Shown: positions 46,862 to 58,014 of the stretch, piece by piece | Layout of the letters: every line of letters starts with the position of its first letter | Position numbering within the stretch: the stretch's first letter is position 1 | Origin: Aquirickettsiella gammari | Lineage (GTDB): Bacteria > Pseudomonadota > Gammaproteobacteria > Diplorickettsiales > Diplorickettsiaceae | Direction of reading: 5' to 3' | Length of the DNA stretch: 64,000 nt | Assembly: GCA_963701065.1 (NCBI GenBank) | Contig: OY969558.1 | Span: forward strand, 496,001-560,000 | Program-made: the position numbers and the translations under genes | The notes under the pieces: model-generated | Database searches by the model: none | Seen by the model: only the letters and a program-made list of their open reading frames with translations | What the model was told of the DNA's origin: nothing

Positions 46862-46958
46862 TCCCGCACTTAAATCACTTTAAACTTTCTTTATCCGCTA
46901 GATTTTGCAATAAATATATATAATGCATTATCTTTCTCAAAATGATTTAAGTGCGGGA
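46862..46958 (-). repeat. Intervening-sequence-like extension of 23S helix 25
   Basis: A perfect 16-bp inverted repeat (TCCCGCACTTAAATCA at 46862-46877, TGATTTAAGTGCGGGA at 46943-46958) encloses a 65-base AT-rich loop, inserted at the tip of helix 25. The normal flanks AAGCAGT and GACTGCGTACC are on either side. Helix 25 is a known site of RNase III-excised intervening sequences in other proteobacteria, so the mature 23S may be fragmented here. Confidence 0.8.
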
Positions 46959-47505
46959 CTCCTACTGCTTGTACGCAGACGGTTTCAGGTTCTATTTCAC
47001 TCCCCTCGCCGGGGTTCTTTTCGCCTTTCCCTCACGGTACTGGTTCACTATCGGTCAGTCGAGAGTATTTAGCCTTGGAGGATGGTCCCCCCATCTTCAA
47101 ACAGGATTTCTCGTGTCCCGCCCTACTTGGTTTCACGCTTAGTCTCATCAATAAGTTTTCGCCGACGGGGCTTTCACCCTCTATGGCAGGACTTTCCAGT
47201 CCTTTTGGCTAACTCATTGACTAGCTCGTGAAGGCTCTTCCACGTTCGCTCGCCGCTACTTGCAGAATCTCATTTGATTTCTTTTCCTCGAGGTACTTAG
47301 ATGTTTCAGTTCCCTCGGTTCGCTTTGTTAACCTATGTATTCAGTTAACAATGACCTATATAAAATAAGCCGGGTTTCCCCATTCAGATATCTCCGGATC
47401 AAAGCTTGTTTGCCAGCTCCCCGAAGCTTTTCGCAGGCTTCCACGTCTTTCTTCGCCTTCGACTGCCAAGGCATCCACCTTCTGCGCTTAGTAACTTGAT
47501 CTGAG

Positions 47506-47874
47506 AACCCAACTCGTTACTCTTCGCTTTCGCTTCGTCTTTTTGTTGATTCCTTGCGGTTTCAAAAAAATACTTCACTTCAACTTGAGTCGCTAAGCTT
47601 GCAAGCTTAGCCGGGTTGGATCCCTCTCTTTCTGGTTCTTTTCGCTGAATGCAACATACCCTGAAATTGTTTAAAACAATTTCATTTTCATTCTTGGAAG
47701 ATAATTAAAAGAGTTTGACCTCTCTTGACTATCTTCGCGCCTTCTTACAAATTATTGTCTTGTTAATGAGCTTACCAATAAACGCCTAAGACGCTTATTG
47801 TTTCCTTTTACCTTCTTGGTTTCTTATTATTATTATTTCCTTCTTCCCTTATAATTCTTTTACGAGCCTGTATT
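47506..47874 (-). other. tRNA-Ala to 23S spacer
   Basis: These 369 bases of AT-rich transcribed spacer contain no gene. A stem with AAGCTTGCAAGCTT (near 47596-47609) is visible and is probably part of 23S processing or an antitermination region. Confidence 0.5.
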
Positions 47875-47950
47875 TGGTGGAGCCAGTCGGGATCGAACCG
47901 ACGACCCTCGGCTTGCAAAGCCGATGCTCTCCCAGCTGAGCTATGGCCCC
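47875..47950 (-). tRNA. tRNA-Ala (TGC anticodon)
   Basis: A 76-base cloverleaf on the minus strand begins GGGGCCATAGCTCAGCTGGG, with anticodon stem ATCGGCTTTGCAAGCCGAG and a T-arm around GGTTCGATCC. The 3' CCA is encoded. Its place in the 16S-23S spacer after tRNA-Ile is the classical arrangement. Confidence 0.97.
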
Positions 47951-48042
47951 TCTTTACCTTAAAGACCTTCGTCTTTTAGTCCTATGCCAAAGCGCTTTAT
48001 CTTCCGCTTCGCAAAGCTGGTACAAATATCACTCTTTTTAGC

Positions 48043-48119
<77 letters not shown>

Positions 48120-48494
48120 TTAACTTTTCAGGCCTTCGTCTTTTGTTTTATTTCTGTGTTGGCGACTTGTTTTCGGTACTCATGCACCTTCCAGTGCACT
48201 CCGTTCCTCCAACAAACCGCCGCCTTGAACTAAAACAAAATACTCGGCCCTTTAATTGTCTTAAAAGACCTCTGTTATTTTTCAATAAAAATAATATCTC
48301 GGCCTTGTTAATTCTGCTTTCTAATTCTTCATAGACGGTGGGTGACAACGGAATTTGATTTTTTTTATGGCATCGACCAGAAAAAAATACATCCGCTGGC
48401 TTCCAGCGCTATATTAATCTTATAAAGTTATTTATCTGACAAATTAAGCAATGTGTGTGGGCGCTGGGCGTAGGGTTTATTTATCTTATTTTCA
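48120..48494 (-). other. 16S to tRNA-Ile spacer
   Basis: These 375 bases of transcribed spacer between 16S and tRNA-Ile contain no protein or RNA gene that I can support. Confidence 0.5.
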
Positions 48495-50058
<1,564 letters not shown>

Positions 50059-50625
50059 TTGTTTAATCCCGTCTCACTCAAATTATGATCTCTCACAATC
50101 TCAGCGCTCGGTTGCTGACACTTATAACTGCCAAAATCTCTCTCAACAGCCCTCATGTCAACTCTTGCCAAGCGCCCACACACTTTGCTTAGCTTATCTC
50201 TAATTTTTAATGAACTTTCTTACGATTCGTCTCAAATTTATTGCTTCTTTAGTCTTCACTAATTCCTCAATAATTCTCCACTCCTCCTAGCCCCTCGAGC
50301 CGAAAACCCAAGAGCCCGCGAATTCTACCTCATTCACCTTTTCTGTCAAGAGGAAATACTTTATAAAAATAATTTATTGTTGAGTCGCGCTCGCATTTCA
50401 CGCTTTTACTCAGAGTTGCCGCATAAATTAATTACTCAAGCTTCTTATTAACATATAATCACTTTATTTCAGTTATTTATCAAATAAGTTGAAAATAAGG
50501 AATTAAGTCTAATAAAATGATCGGTGCTATAATTAGTAATTCTTATAATATACAGCTATGCCTTTATAGCTGAACTTTAAAGAACTTTTAATCTAACTTT
50601 ATTACAGTTTAAAAAAAGCAAACTT
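50059..50625. other. rRNA leader and promoter region
   Basis: The 567 bases between 16S and nagZ hold the rRNA promoter (50322-50349), about 260 bases of leader, and a boxA-like GTTCATTAAAAAT on the minus strand near 50207-50219. The remainder toward nagZ is AT-rich with no supported gene. Confidence 0.55.
50322..50349 (-). promoter_or_regulatory. rRNA operon promoter
   Basis: On the minus strand, TTGACA (50344-50349) and TAGAAT (50322-50327) are separated by 16 bases and followed by a GC-rich discriminator (TCGCGGGCTC), as expected for a growth-rate and stringently controlled rRNA promoter. An AT-rich stretch upstream (plus-side 50350-50380) could be an UP element. Confidence 0.8.
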
Positions 50626-51651
50626 ATGGGTCCTATTTTACTCGACTTAACTGGCATAGAATTAACGTCCGAAGAGCGCGAAATTTTAAAACATCCTCAA
50701 GTAGGTGGCGTTATCTTCTTCAAACGTAACTATGAATCACCTGAGCAACTTAAACGCTTAATCGCGCAAATTCACACCCATAGTAAACAACGACTTTTAT
50801 TAACTGTCGATCAAGAAGGAGGACGCGTACAGCGTTTTCAATCTGGCCTTACGCCACTTCCTGCATTAGGAATAATTGGGCAACGCTATACAGAAAATCC
50901 TACATTAGCAATTCATCTTGCTAAAACACATGGCTGGTTGATGGCCAGTGAATTACTCGCCATAGGTATTGATCTCAGCTTTGCACCTGTTTTGGACTTA
51001 AATAATAACTTAAATCAGGTTATCGGACTGCGCGCTTTACATAGCGACCCCAGCATTGTGACTCAGCTAGGACGCGCTGTTATTGAAGGAATGAATTGCG
51101 CTGGCATGTGTGCCGTAGGCAAACATTTTCCGGGACATGGCTCTGTAACCGCAGATACCCATACGCATTTTACAGTGGATGATAGAGATTATAAAACGAT
51201 TGAAGCGAGTGACTTAATTCCATTTGCTCAATTAAGTGCTTACCTGGATGGTATGATGGCATCTCATATTGTCTATAAGCAAGTTGATCCGCTACCCTCT
51301 GGCTTCTCTTCATATTGGCTACAATCCATTTTACGCAAACAACTTAATTTCGCTGGTGCTATCTTCACCGATGATTTATCTATGAAAGCGGTACAAACCA
51401 TAGGAACAATTTCAGAGCGTATACAACTTGCATTACAAGCGGGTTGCGATGGACTACTCGTTTGTAACTGTCGCCAAGATGCCATCTTAGCCCTAGAAAA
51501 TTTAGAACGGTCTCCCCAATTAATTAAACTTTATACGGTGGGGCGCTTGCAAAAATTATTTCCTCGTCGCACACTAACGCTCTCTGCCCTACAGCAAACC
51601 GATACCTGGCGTAGCGCAGTCAATTTATTAAAGCCGCTACTCGATAATTAG
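50626..51651 (+). CDS. nagZ: Beta-N-acetylhexosaminidase NagZ
   Basis: This is a family 3 glycoside hydrolase that removes N-acetylglucosamine from anhydromuropeptides in cytoplasmic peptidoglycan recycling. The 341 residues show GVIFFKRNYES, LTVDQEGGRVQRF (substrate Asp region), CAVGKHFPGHGSV with the catalytic His loop, and FTDDLSMKAV with the nucleophile Asp. There is no signal peptide, as expected. It is followed 9 bases later by hpt. Confidence 0.95.
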   Translation: MGPILLDLTGIELTSEEREILKHPQVGGVIFFKRNYESPEQLKRLIAQIHTHSKQRLLLTVDQEGGRVQRFQSGLTPLPALGIIGQRYTENPTLAIHLAKTHGWLMASELLAIGIDLSFAPVLDLNNNLNQVIGLRALHSDPSIVTQLGRAVIEGMNCAGMCAVGKHFPGHGSVTADTHTHFTVDDRDYKTIEASDLIPFAQLSAYLDGMMASHIVYKQVDPLPSGFSSYWLQSILRKQLNFAGAIFTDDLSMKAVQTIGTISERIQLALQAGCDGLLVCNCRQDAILALENLERSPQLIKLYTVGRLQKLFPRRTLTLSALQQTDTWRSAVNLLKPLLDN

Positions 51652-51660
51652 GATGCATTC

Positions 51661-52227
51661 ATGTTAATCCCCGCGCATATACAAGAGGTCGAAAGAAAAG
51701 CGACCCGGCTCTTTACTAAAGAAGACATTGAACTCGGCTTAGATACTATTGCCAAAGCGATTAGTAATAAGCTAAGTGAAAGTAATCCTATTGTCTTATG
51801 TGTCATGATAGGAGGTCTAATTCCAGCAGGCAATTTATTACCGCGCCTTGATTTTCCTTTAGAACTTGATTATATACACGCTACCCGCTATTCAAATGAG
51901 ACAGTAGGGCAGTCTGAAATACAATGGGTAGCGAAACCTAGAGTGTCGCTTAAAGGCCGTAACGTACTAATTATAGAAGACATCTTAGACGGGGGCTTGA
52001 CATTAGCCGCTATCGTTGATTATTGTCAGGAACAAGGTGCAAGAGCCGTTTATACGGCTGTCTTACTTAATAAGCAAAAAGCCAAACGTTTGCCAGGAGG
52101 AACCCGCTCAGTAGATTTTACCGCTATTACTATGGATGATGGTTTTGTTTTTGGCTACGGGATGGACTATAACGGCTATTTACGTAATGCCCCAGGTATT
52201 TATGTGGTAGCACCCGAGCATGAATAA
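51661..52227 (+). CDS. hpt: Hypoxanthine-guanine phosphoribosyltransferase
   Basis: This is a purine salvage enzyme making IMP or GMP from PRPP, 188 residues. The PRPP loop VLIIEDILDGGLTLA lies near residue 101, and an N-terminal hood resembles the Hpt/HGPRT family, with LCVMIGGLIPAGNLLPRL near 40. It is co-directional with nagZ (9-base gap) and trxA. Confidence 0.9.
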   Translation: MLIPAHIQEVERKATRLFTKEDIELGLDTIAKAISNKLSESNPIVLCVMIGGLIPAGNLLPRLDFPLELDYIHATRYSNETVGQSEIQWVAKPRVSLKGRNVLIIEDILDGGLTLAAIVDYCQEQGARAVYTAVLLNKQKAKRLPGGTRSVDFTAITMDDGFVFGYGMDYNGYLRNAPGIYVVAPEHE

Positions 52228-52260
52228 TAAGGTGTCAAATTTTTTTTTGAGGTCAAAACA

Positions 52261-52602
52261 GTGTCTACCCTAAATAATTCCTTGATTGTCACTTTTAAAG
52301 ATACTTCTTTCGAAGAGGAAGTGCTAAAATCTAGCTTACCGGTGCTCGTTGATTTTTGGGCGACATGGTGTGGCCCTTGTAAAGTGATTGCTCCTATTTT
52401 GGCTGAACTTGCCGAAAAATATGCAGGAAAAATAAAAATAGGTAAATTAAATGTTGACGAGAACCCTACTACCCCGGCAAAATACAGCGTACGTGGTGTT
52501 CCTACTTTAGTCCTCTTCAAAGATGGGAAAGCCGAAGCAACTAAAGTCGGCGCCTTGTCCAAATCACAGTTAGAAGATTTTTTAAATAGCCATCTTGTTT
52601 AA
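52261..52602 (+). CDS. trxA: Thioredoxin 1
   Basis: This is a small dithiol reductant for ribonucleotide reductase and other proteins. The 113 residues have the active site DFWATWCGPCK near residue 35 and the cis-proline VRGVPTLVLFKDG near 80. The start is GTG at 52261, preceded by GAGG at an 8-base spacing. It lies upstream of rho, the conserved trxA-rho order of gammaproteobacteria, with a 289-base leader between. Confidence 0.97.
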   Translation: MSTLNNSLIVTFKDTSFEEEVLKSSLPVLVDFWATWCGPCKVIAPILAELAEKYAGKIKIGKLNVDENPTTPAKYSVRGVPTLVLFKDGKAEATKVGALSKSQLEDFLNSHLV

Positions 52603-52891
52603 GAAACAACTGTGTTCTATTTAATGCAAGTAATTCGTCTGGGCAGGATAAACACTATAAAAGACGCGCATTACATTTGGGGTTTCAGAAATTTTTTTCG
52701 CATTATCCATATTTAACCAATGCGTAGGAGCACTGTTTTTATCTCTATTCAAATATAAAATTATAAAATGAATTTATTTATTAAGTATCTCTATATTCTT
52801 GACGCTCATTCTTTATATTAAATATTCCAACTAAATACTTAACGCTACCCAATTAATTTTTTACAATTCCTTTTATGAAAGAAACAACACT

Positions 52892-54148
52892 ATGAATTTA
52901 ACTGAACTCAAAAAAAACTCCCCGGCTGAATTAGTTGCTATTGCTGAAGAGCTAAAAATAGACGGTCTAGGCCGTCTGCACAAAAAGGATATGATTTTTT
53001 CTATCCTTAAAGTATTAGCAAAGCGAGGGGAAGATATTTACGGGGATGGTGTCTTAGAGATCTTACCCGATGGTTTTGGGTTTTTACGTTCTGCGGAAGG
53101 CTCTTATCTCGCCGGACCTGACGATATTTATGTTTCCCCTAGCCAAATTCGACGCTTTAATCTTCATACAGGGGATACTGTTTCCGGAAAAATACGCCCT
53201 CCTAAAGAATCAGAACGTTATTTTGCCTTACTTAAAGTCAGTGAAATTAATTTTGATGCGCCAGAAAATGCTAAGAATCGAGTTTTATTTGAAAATTTAA
53301 CCCCACTATTTCCTGATGAGCGTGTCACTCTAGAACGTGGCAACGGTAGCACTGAAGATATCACTGCCAGAATAATTGATTTAGTGGCGCCTACTGGGAA
53401 AGGACAGCGAGGCTTAATTGTATCGCCTCCTAAAGCGGGAAAAACGATGATGATGCAAAACATTGCACAATCTATTTCGCATAATTGTCCTGATTGTTAT
53501 TTGATTGTTTTATTAATTGATGAGAGACCTGAAGAAGTCACTGATATGCGACGCTCAGTTCGAGGCGAGGTGATCGCCAGTACATTCGATGAACCCGCGA
53601 CCCGACACGTACAAGTTGCAGAGATTGTTATTGAAAAAGCCAAACGGCTAGTTGAGCATAAAAAAGATGTGGTTATTTTATTAGATTCTATAACCCGTCT
53701 AGCCCGCGCTTACAATACTGTCATTCCTTCTTCAGGCAAGGTATTAACCGGCGGTGTGGATGCCAATGCCTTACAGCGACCAAAGCGTTTTTTTGGTGCC
53801 GCACGTAATATCGAAGAAGGAGGCAGTTTAACCATTATTGCAACCGCGCTCGTTGATACCGGCTCTAAAATGGATGATGTTATCTACGAAGAGTTTAAAG
53901 GAACTGGTAATATGGAAATCCATCTTGATCGCAGAATTGCTGAAAAACGAATCTACCCCGCTATCCATTTAAATCGATCGGGCACAAGACGCGAAGAATT
54001 ACTTGCCAAACCCGATGTATTACAAAAGATGTGGATTTTACGTAAAATTTTACAATCCATGGATGAAGTAAGCGCGATGGAATTCCTGATTGAGCGATTA
54101 AAAAACACTAAAACTAATGATGAGTTTTTTGATTCGATGAAGAAATAA
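52892..54148 (+). CDS. rho: Transcription termination factor Rho
   Basis: This is a hexameric RNA helicase that ends transcription, 418 residues. The N-terminal RNA-binding domain includes LEILPDGFGFLRS near 55. The ATPase domain has Walker A SPPKAGKT near 178, LLIDERPEEVTDMRR near 208, the Q-loop/R-loop region GGVDANALQRPKRFFGAARN near 288, and the C-terminal RSGTRREELL. The 289-base AT-rich leader after trxA could carry autoregulation, but I see no clear leader peptide. Confidence 0.97.
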   Translation: MNLTELKKNSPAELVAIAEELKIDGLGRLHKKDMIFSILKVLAKRGEDIYGDGVLEILPDGFGFLRSAEGSYLAGPDDIYVSPSQIRRFNLHTGDTVSGKIRPPKESERYFALLKVSEINFDAPENAKNRVLFENLTPLFPDERVTLERGNGSTEDITARIIDLVAPTGKGQRGLIVSPPKAGKTMMMQNIAQSISHNCPDCYLIVLLIDERPEEVTDMRRSVRGEVIASTFDEPATRHVQVAEIVIEKAKRLVEHKKDVVILLDSITRLARAYNTVIPSSGKVLTGGVDANALQRPKRFFGAARNIEEGGSLTIIATALVDTGSKMDDVIYEEFKGTGNMEIHLDRRIAEKRIYPAIHLNRSGTRREELLAKPDVLQKMWILRKILQSMDEVSAMEFLIERLKNTKTNDEFFDSMKK

Positions 54149-54160
54149 TCCTTAATTTAT

Positions 54161-54195
54161 TTAGCTGATTTAAGATTTTTTTCTAAATCAGCTAA
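54161..54195. terminator. Hairpin after rho
   Basis: TTAGCTGATTTA (54161-54172) and TAAATCAGCTAA (54184-54195) form a perfect 12-bp stem with an 11-base T-rich loop between convergent rho and dsbB. There is no long T tract after the stem, so it is a probable rather than certain terminator. Confidence 0.55.
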
Positions 54196-54256
54196 TCTTC
54201 TCTAGCCAAATACGCAGCTTGGCTCTTTATACTACAAAATTTGCCGATACTTTTTA

Positions 54257-54841
54257 CTAAGTGTGAAAAGCATGAGATTCCACTAATTGAATCTCATATT
54301 TAACTGGATTTTCCGGACATGCTTTTATTCCACATTCTAGATAGGTAGAAATTCCATTAAAAACAGCTAAAAGGAATACTAAGCCAAAAGCAATATGGGT
54401 TAATAGTTTCATTCCTCGACTTTTAGAGGGTTCATCATATTGATATTGCGGCAAGATACTAAAAATAATAGCAATGTAAGCAATAACGGCGACACATAAA
54501 AGAAACAGCCAGGTATATAGATGTAACCCCAATAAGGGAAGACCATAACCTGGATCGCCGGGAACTACGTGAAGGAATATTTGCCGTATTGATATTGCGG
54601 CGGTCAACATCGCCGACAATAGCGCCAGCGTGTAATGCGCAGGACGTATCTTAAATTGGACATTGAGTAAAAATCCAAAGGCAATACCTAAAACACCAAT
54701 CCGTTGTAGAATACATAACGGGCAAGGTAATTCGTGGAAACCTATCTGTAACACAAAGGCAACCAACAATAAAAAGGCCAAGCCTAAAACATCTATCGCA
54801 TTAAGAACCTTGACAATCTTTGCTACTTTTGATGGTTGCAT
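54257..54841 (-). CDS. dsbB: DsbB-family disulfide bond formation protein, unusual layout
   Basis: DsbB reoxidises DsbA and passes electrons to quinone in the inner membrane. The start at 54841 (MQPSKVAKIV) gives 194 residues. A longer frame from 54976 adds 45 residues of doubtful value. The CPLCILQR active site lies near 40-43, just after the first membrane helix, as in known DsbB. The second cysteine pair is not in the second periplasmic loop (LHVVPGDPGYGLPLL has none). It sits at the C-terminus (YLECGIKACPENP) after an extra fifth helix. The predicted topology still places both pairs in the periplasm. There is no strong ribosome site. Confidence 0.82.
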   Translation of the reverse strand: MQPSKVAKIVKVLNAIDVLGLAFLLLVAFVLQIGFHELPCPLCILQRIGVLGIAFGFLLNVQFKIRPAHYTLALLSAMLTAAISIRQIFLHVVPGDPGYGLPLLGLHLYTWLFLLCVAVIAYIAIIFSILPQYQYDEPSKSRGMKLLTHIAFGLVFLLAVFNGISTYLECGIKACPENPVKYEIQLVESHAFHT

Positions 54842-55095
54842 AATAATTATCGCTAAAATTGCAGAGACAATTGACTTGTTATATGGTGGATAAACACGAA
54901 GATGGTTAACACTAAAAAAACCATATACAAACTTATGGCAAGCCTTCTCTGCTTGCACCAGGCTAATAACACACAAAGACTATATATAAAAAATAGCGCT
55001 AACATAGTTGCCCACTCTATTGAGTATTATTAATCTAGACCACTTTATTAAAAATAGCTACATTCTTACGCTATCGGCCAAAAGAAAGGTATTTT

Positions 55096-56031
55096 TTAGC
55101 CTTGGAAAGACTTCCTATCTAATAGAAATTGTATCCCCTCCCAAGCCGCATGCTTGGGCACAGATTCCACCAATATTTTATCGCTAGCGCGCTGCTCTGC
55201 GTCATGCAAATATTGATACAACACCTGCCCATATTTAACTGCTTCATTGGGCATAGTGATCCATATTAGATTTTCATGGCTCATATTAGGGGGACGCAGC
55301 CCCAATACGGTCAAGGTTTTTCCCTGATGTAAATACTCGCGCACCATAGGCGCTAATTGTCCGATTGCGATCTGTTGTAATAAAGGTTTAGCTAATTGAG
55401 TTAATTTAGGCACTGATTTAATCAGTTCATAAGGAGTAAATTGACTGATTTGTTCTAATGAAATAGCGCCTACTCGAAGTACGCGTGGAATCTTAGTCGT
55501 TACATCAAGGACAGTAGACTCAATTCCAACAGCACAAGGCCCACCTTCTATAATAAGCGCAAGCTTATCAGCAAATTCTTGTCGTACATGTTCTACCTGG
55601 GTAGGGCTAAGGTGTGCTGAACGATTAGCAGAAGGGGCAGCCAAACCACCTGCAAACGCTTTCAATAGTGCTTGTGCCACTGGGTGATCCGGCACACGTA
55701 AACCGATTTTAGCTTGTCCTGCGCATAACTCGGATAAAACCGATTCATGTTTATTTAAGATTAAGGTTAAAGGCCCTGGCCAAAAGTGTTGAGCTAATTT
55801 TCGCGCTAAAGGGGATACATTAGTAGCCCATGCATCCAATGATTGATGCTCAGCGAGTAAAACACTTAAAGCTTGATTCAAAGGACGATGTTTGAGCTTG
55901 AATATTTGTTTGAGCGCCGATAAATTTCTCGCATCACCCGCCAGCGCATACACGGTTTCGGTCGGAAAAACGATAAGTCTCCCTTGCTTTAAAAGCTTAA
56001 CCGCTAAATCTATTTCGTCTCGATTAATCAT
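55096..56031 (-). CDS. Threonylcarbamoyl-AMP synthase (TsaC/Sua5 family)
   Basis: This enzyme makes threonylcarbamoyl-AMP for the t6A37 modification of ANN-reading tRNAs. From Met 56031 there are 311 residues. The YrdC domain (about 1-200) has IVFPTETVYALAGDA, FKLKHRPLNQALSVLL, FWPGPLTLIL and the SANRSAHLSPTQ region, with IESTVLDVT near 165. A C-terminal extension of about 100 residues resembles the Sua5 domain, so it is the long form and not the short TsaC of E. coli. The 25 residues upstream of 56031 are hydrophobic and not part of the family. Confidence 0.88.
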   Translation of the reverse strand: MINRDEIDLAVKLLKQGRLIVFPTETVYALAGDARNLSALKQIFKLKHRPLNQALSVLLAEHQSLDAWATNVSPLARKLAQHFWPGPLTLILNKHESVLSELCAGQAKIGLRVPDHPVAQALLKAFAGGLAAPSANRSAHLSPTQVEHVRQEFADKLALIIEGGPCAVGIESTVLDVTTKIPRVLRVGAISLEQISQFTPYELIKSVPKLTQLAKPLLQQIAIGQLAPMVREYLHQGKTLTVLGLRPPNMSHENLIWITMPNEAVKYGQVLYQYLHDAEQRASDKILVESVPKHAAWEGIQFLLDRKSFQG

Positions 56032-56286
56032 TATAATAAAACCCAATGATATCAGCATCAAATCCATTATTTTTATAATAGCTATAAAAAAATTAACCCC
56101 ATCCATTCAATATATTATATTATCTTGATAAGATAGTTAGCCTTATTTGAATCTACTAGCTTTAAATTAAGAAATAGATACTTTAGTATACCTATCTCAG
56201 AAGGGATGACACTAGGCGCAGCCTATTTATGTCATTAATTGCCGTGTGAAAAGACCAAGATGTCTACATGGATTCGTTAAAGGACT

Positions 56287-57819
56287 ATGAATACTATAAT
56301 CTTAAGAGTTACATTTAAACTTTTTAAAACGCTCGCTTGTCTGTTTTTTTCTCTATTCACTAGTTTAGCCGTTGCCCAGTTGAACATGGCGGCGCCGAAA
56401 GTGAATCCTGAACTTAATATTCCTTACCCTGCTACGAGTTATCCAGTGGATGCTAAAACTCGTGCGCTGATTAAACGTGGCGAATATTTAACTAAAGCCG
56501 GCGATTGTATTGCCTGTCATACCGATACCCAACATAATGGCAAAGCGTTTGCAGGTGGTCTGGGTATTTATACCCCTTTTGGAACCATTTATTCACCTAA
56601 TATTACACCGGATAAAAGCACCGGTATTGGATTATGGAGCAATGAAGATTTTATCCGTGCCATGCATCAAGGAATAGCCCCGAATGGCAGTTATTATTTC
56701 CCGGTATTCCCTTTCCCTAGCTTCGCAAAAATCAATAAAAATGATCTACTGGCGATAAAAGCGTATCTTTTTAGTTTGCCGCCTATCAACAAAGCAAACC
56801 AAGCTAACGAAATGATGTGGCCATTTAACTGGCGATTTTTGCAGCTAGGCTGGCGAATTTTATTTCTTCATGCCAATGAATATCAACCGGACAATCAACA
56901 AACTCTATCTTGGAATCGTGGTGCTTATTTAGTCCAAGGTTTAGGTCACTGTGGTATGTGTCACACGCCGCTAAATTTATTAGGTGCCGAAAAAAAGAAA
57001 TACTATTTAACCGGTGGATTTATTCAAGGTTATTATGCCCCTAACATTAGTGCGAGTGGATTAAAAGGTGTTCCTATTGCCGATATACAAGCTGTTTTTC
57101 GCCAAGGCAAAAAACCAAGAAATGCCGGCAAAGTAGCGGGCCCGATGGCAGAAGTCAACAGCAATAGCTTAAGGTATTTATCAGCTAATGATTTAAGCAC
57201 CATCGCCACTTATCTAAAAAGTGTAAAAAGCCCGGTACCTTATTCGGCATTTACAGGGCCTATCAGCGCAAAAACAGGTTACAAAGTATATGAATCTTAT
57301 TGTGCGACATGCCATACCACAGGAGCCGCGGGTGCTCCCAAGATAGGCGATACCGATGAATGGCGAAAACGTCTTCAACAAGGCAAAAACATCGTTTATG
57401 AACATGCCATTCGCGGCTTTAATTCCATGCCTGCCAAAGGAACTTGTGCGGGTTGCTCTGATAATGCAGTGAAAGCGGCGGTTGAGTATCTCATTCTAAA
57501 TGATCACGTCGTTACCATGACAACGATTCCTTTGCAAGAAGTGTCGCTGAGTTTAAAAGTGGGAAAACAAATTTACCAACAACATTGTGCTCTCTGTCAC
57601 GACAAAGGAAAATTAGCGGCGCCTATCATAGGTGATAAAGCAAGCTGGAAGCCCTTAATCGCAAAAAGTATCGAAGTATTGTTTGCACATACCATTCAGG
57701 GTTATAAGAAAATGCCGCCCAAAGGCGCTTGCAAAACCTGTAGCAATGCAGAATTAGAAGCCAGTGTGAAATATATCGTCGAAGAAAGTAAAACCCAAGG
57801 CGATTATTCATTGTGGTAA
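56287..57819 (+). CDS. Four-heme cytochrome c, composite of two cytochrome domain types
   Basis: This is a periplasmic electron-transfer protein of 510 residues. A signal peptide (ACLFFSLFTSLAVA, cleavage near 30) is followed by four CxxCH heme sites: CIACH near 74, CGMCH near 221, CATCH near 339 and CALCH near 434. The first half resembles the cytochrome c subunit of gluconate/alcohol dehydrogenases (FAGGLGIYTPFGTIYSPNIT). The last two domains resemble cytochrome c5, each with the extra CxxC (CAGCSDNAVKAAVEYL and CKTCSNAELEASVKYI). It sits directly before the cytochrome oxidase genes and is probably an electron donor to the aa3-type oxidase. No companion dehydrogenase is adjacent. Confidence 0.85.
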   Translation: MNTIILRVTFKLFKTLACLFFSLFTSLAVAQLNMAAPKVNPELNIPYPATSYPVDAKTRALIKRGEYLTKAGDCIACHTDTQHNGKAFAGGLGIYTPFGTIYSPNITPDKSTGIGLWSNEDFIRAMHQGIAPNGSYYFPVFPFPSFAKINKNDLLAIKAYLFSLPPINKANQANEMMWPFNWRFLQLGWRILFLHANEYQPDNQQTLSWNRGAYLVQGLGHCGMCHTPLNLLGAEKKKYYLTGGFIQGYYAPNISASGLKGVPIADIQAVFRQGKKPRNAGKVAGPMAEVNSNSLRYLSANDLSTIATYLKSVKSPVPYSAFTGPISAKTGYKVYESYCATCHTTGAAGAPKIGDTDEWRKRLQQGKNIVYEHAIRGFNSMPAKGTCAGCSDNAVKAAVEYLILNDHVVTMTTIPLQEVSLSLKVGKQIYQQHCALCHDKGKLAAPIIGDKASWKPLIAKSIEVLFAHTIQGYKKMPPKGACKTCSNAELEASVKYIVEESKTQGDYSLW

Positions 57820-58014
57820 AAAATTTAGTTTAAAACGGATAGGCTTTTGCTTTTACGCTTGATGAGCATGGTAAGATAAAGTTTCTTGCGGAAAATAAAT
57901 CTCTCCTCGCCAAGCAAGCCATTTAATCAAACAACTTGGCTTTGAGTTCATCGTTTAATGGATAGACTGTAAAAAAATTATTGTGCCCTCACAATAAAAA
58001 AGGATAGCTAGGAC

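Noticed and set aside
56201..56235. Sequence GGGATGACACTAGG before the cytochrome gene as a repeat or regulator
   Set aside because: No second copy was found in the window and it matches no operator that I know.
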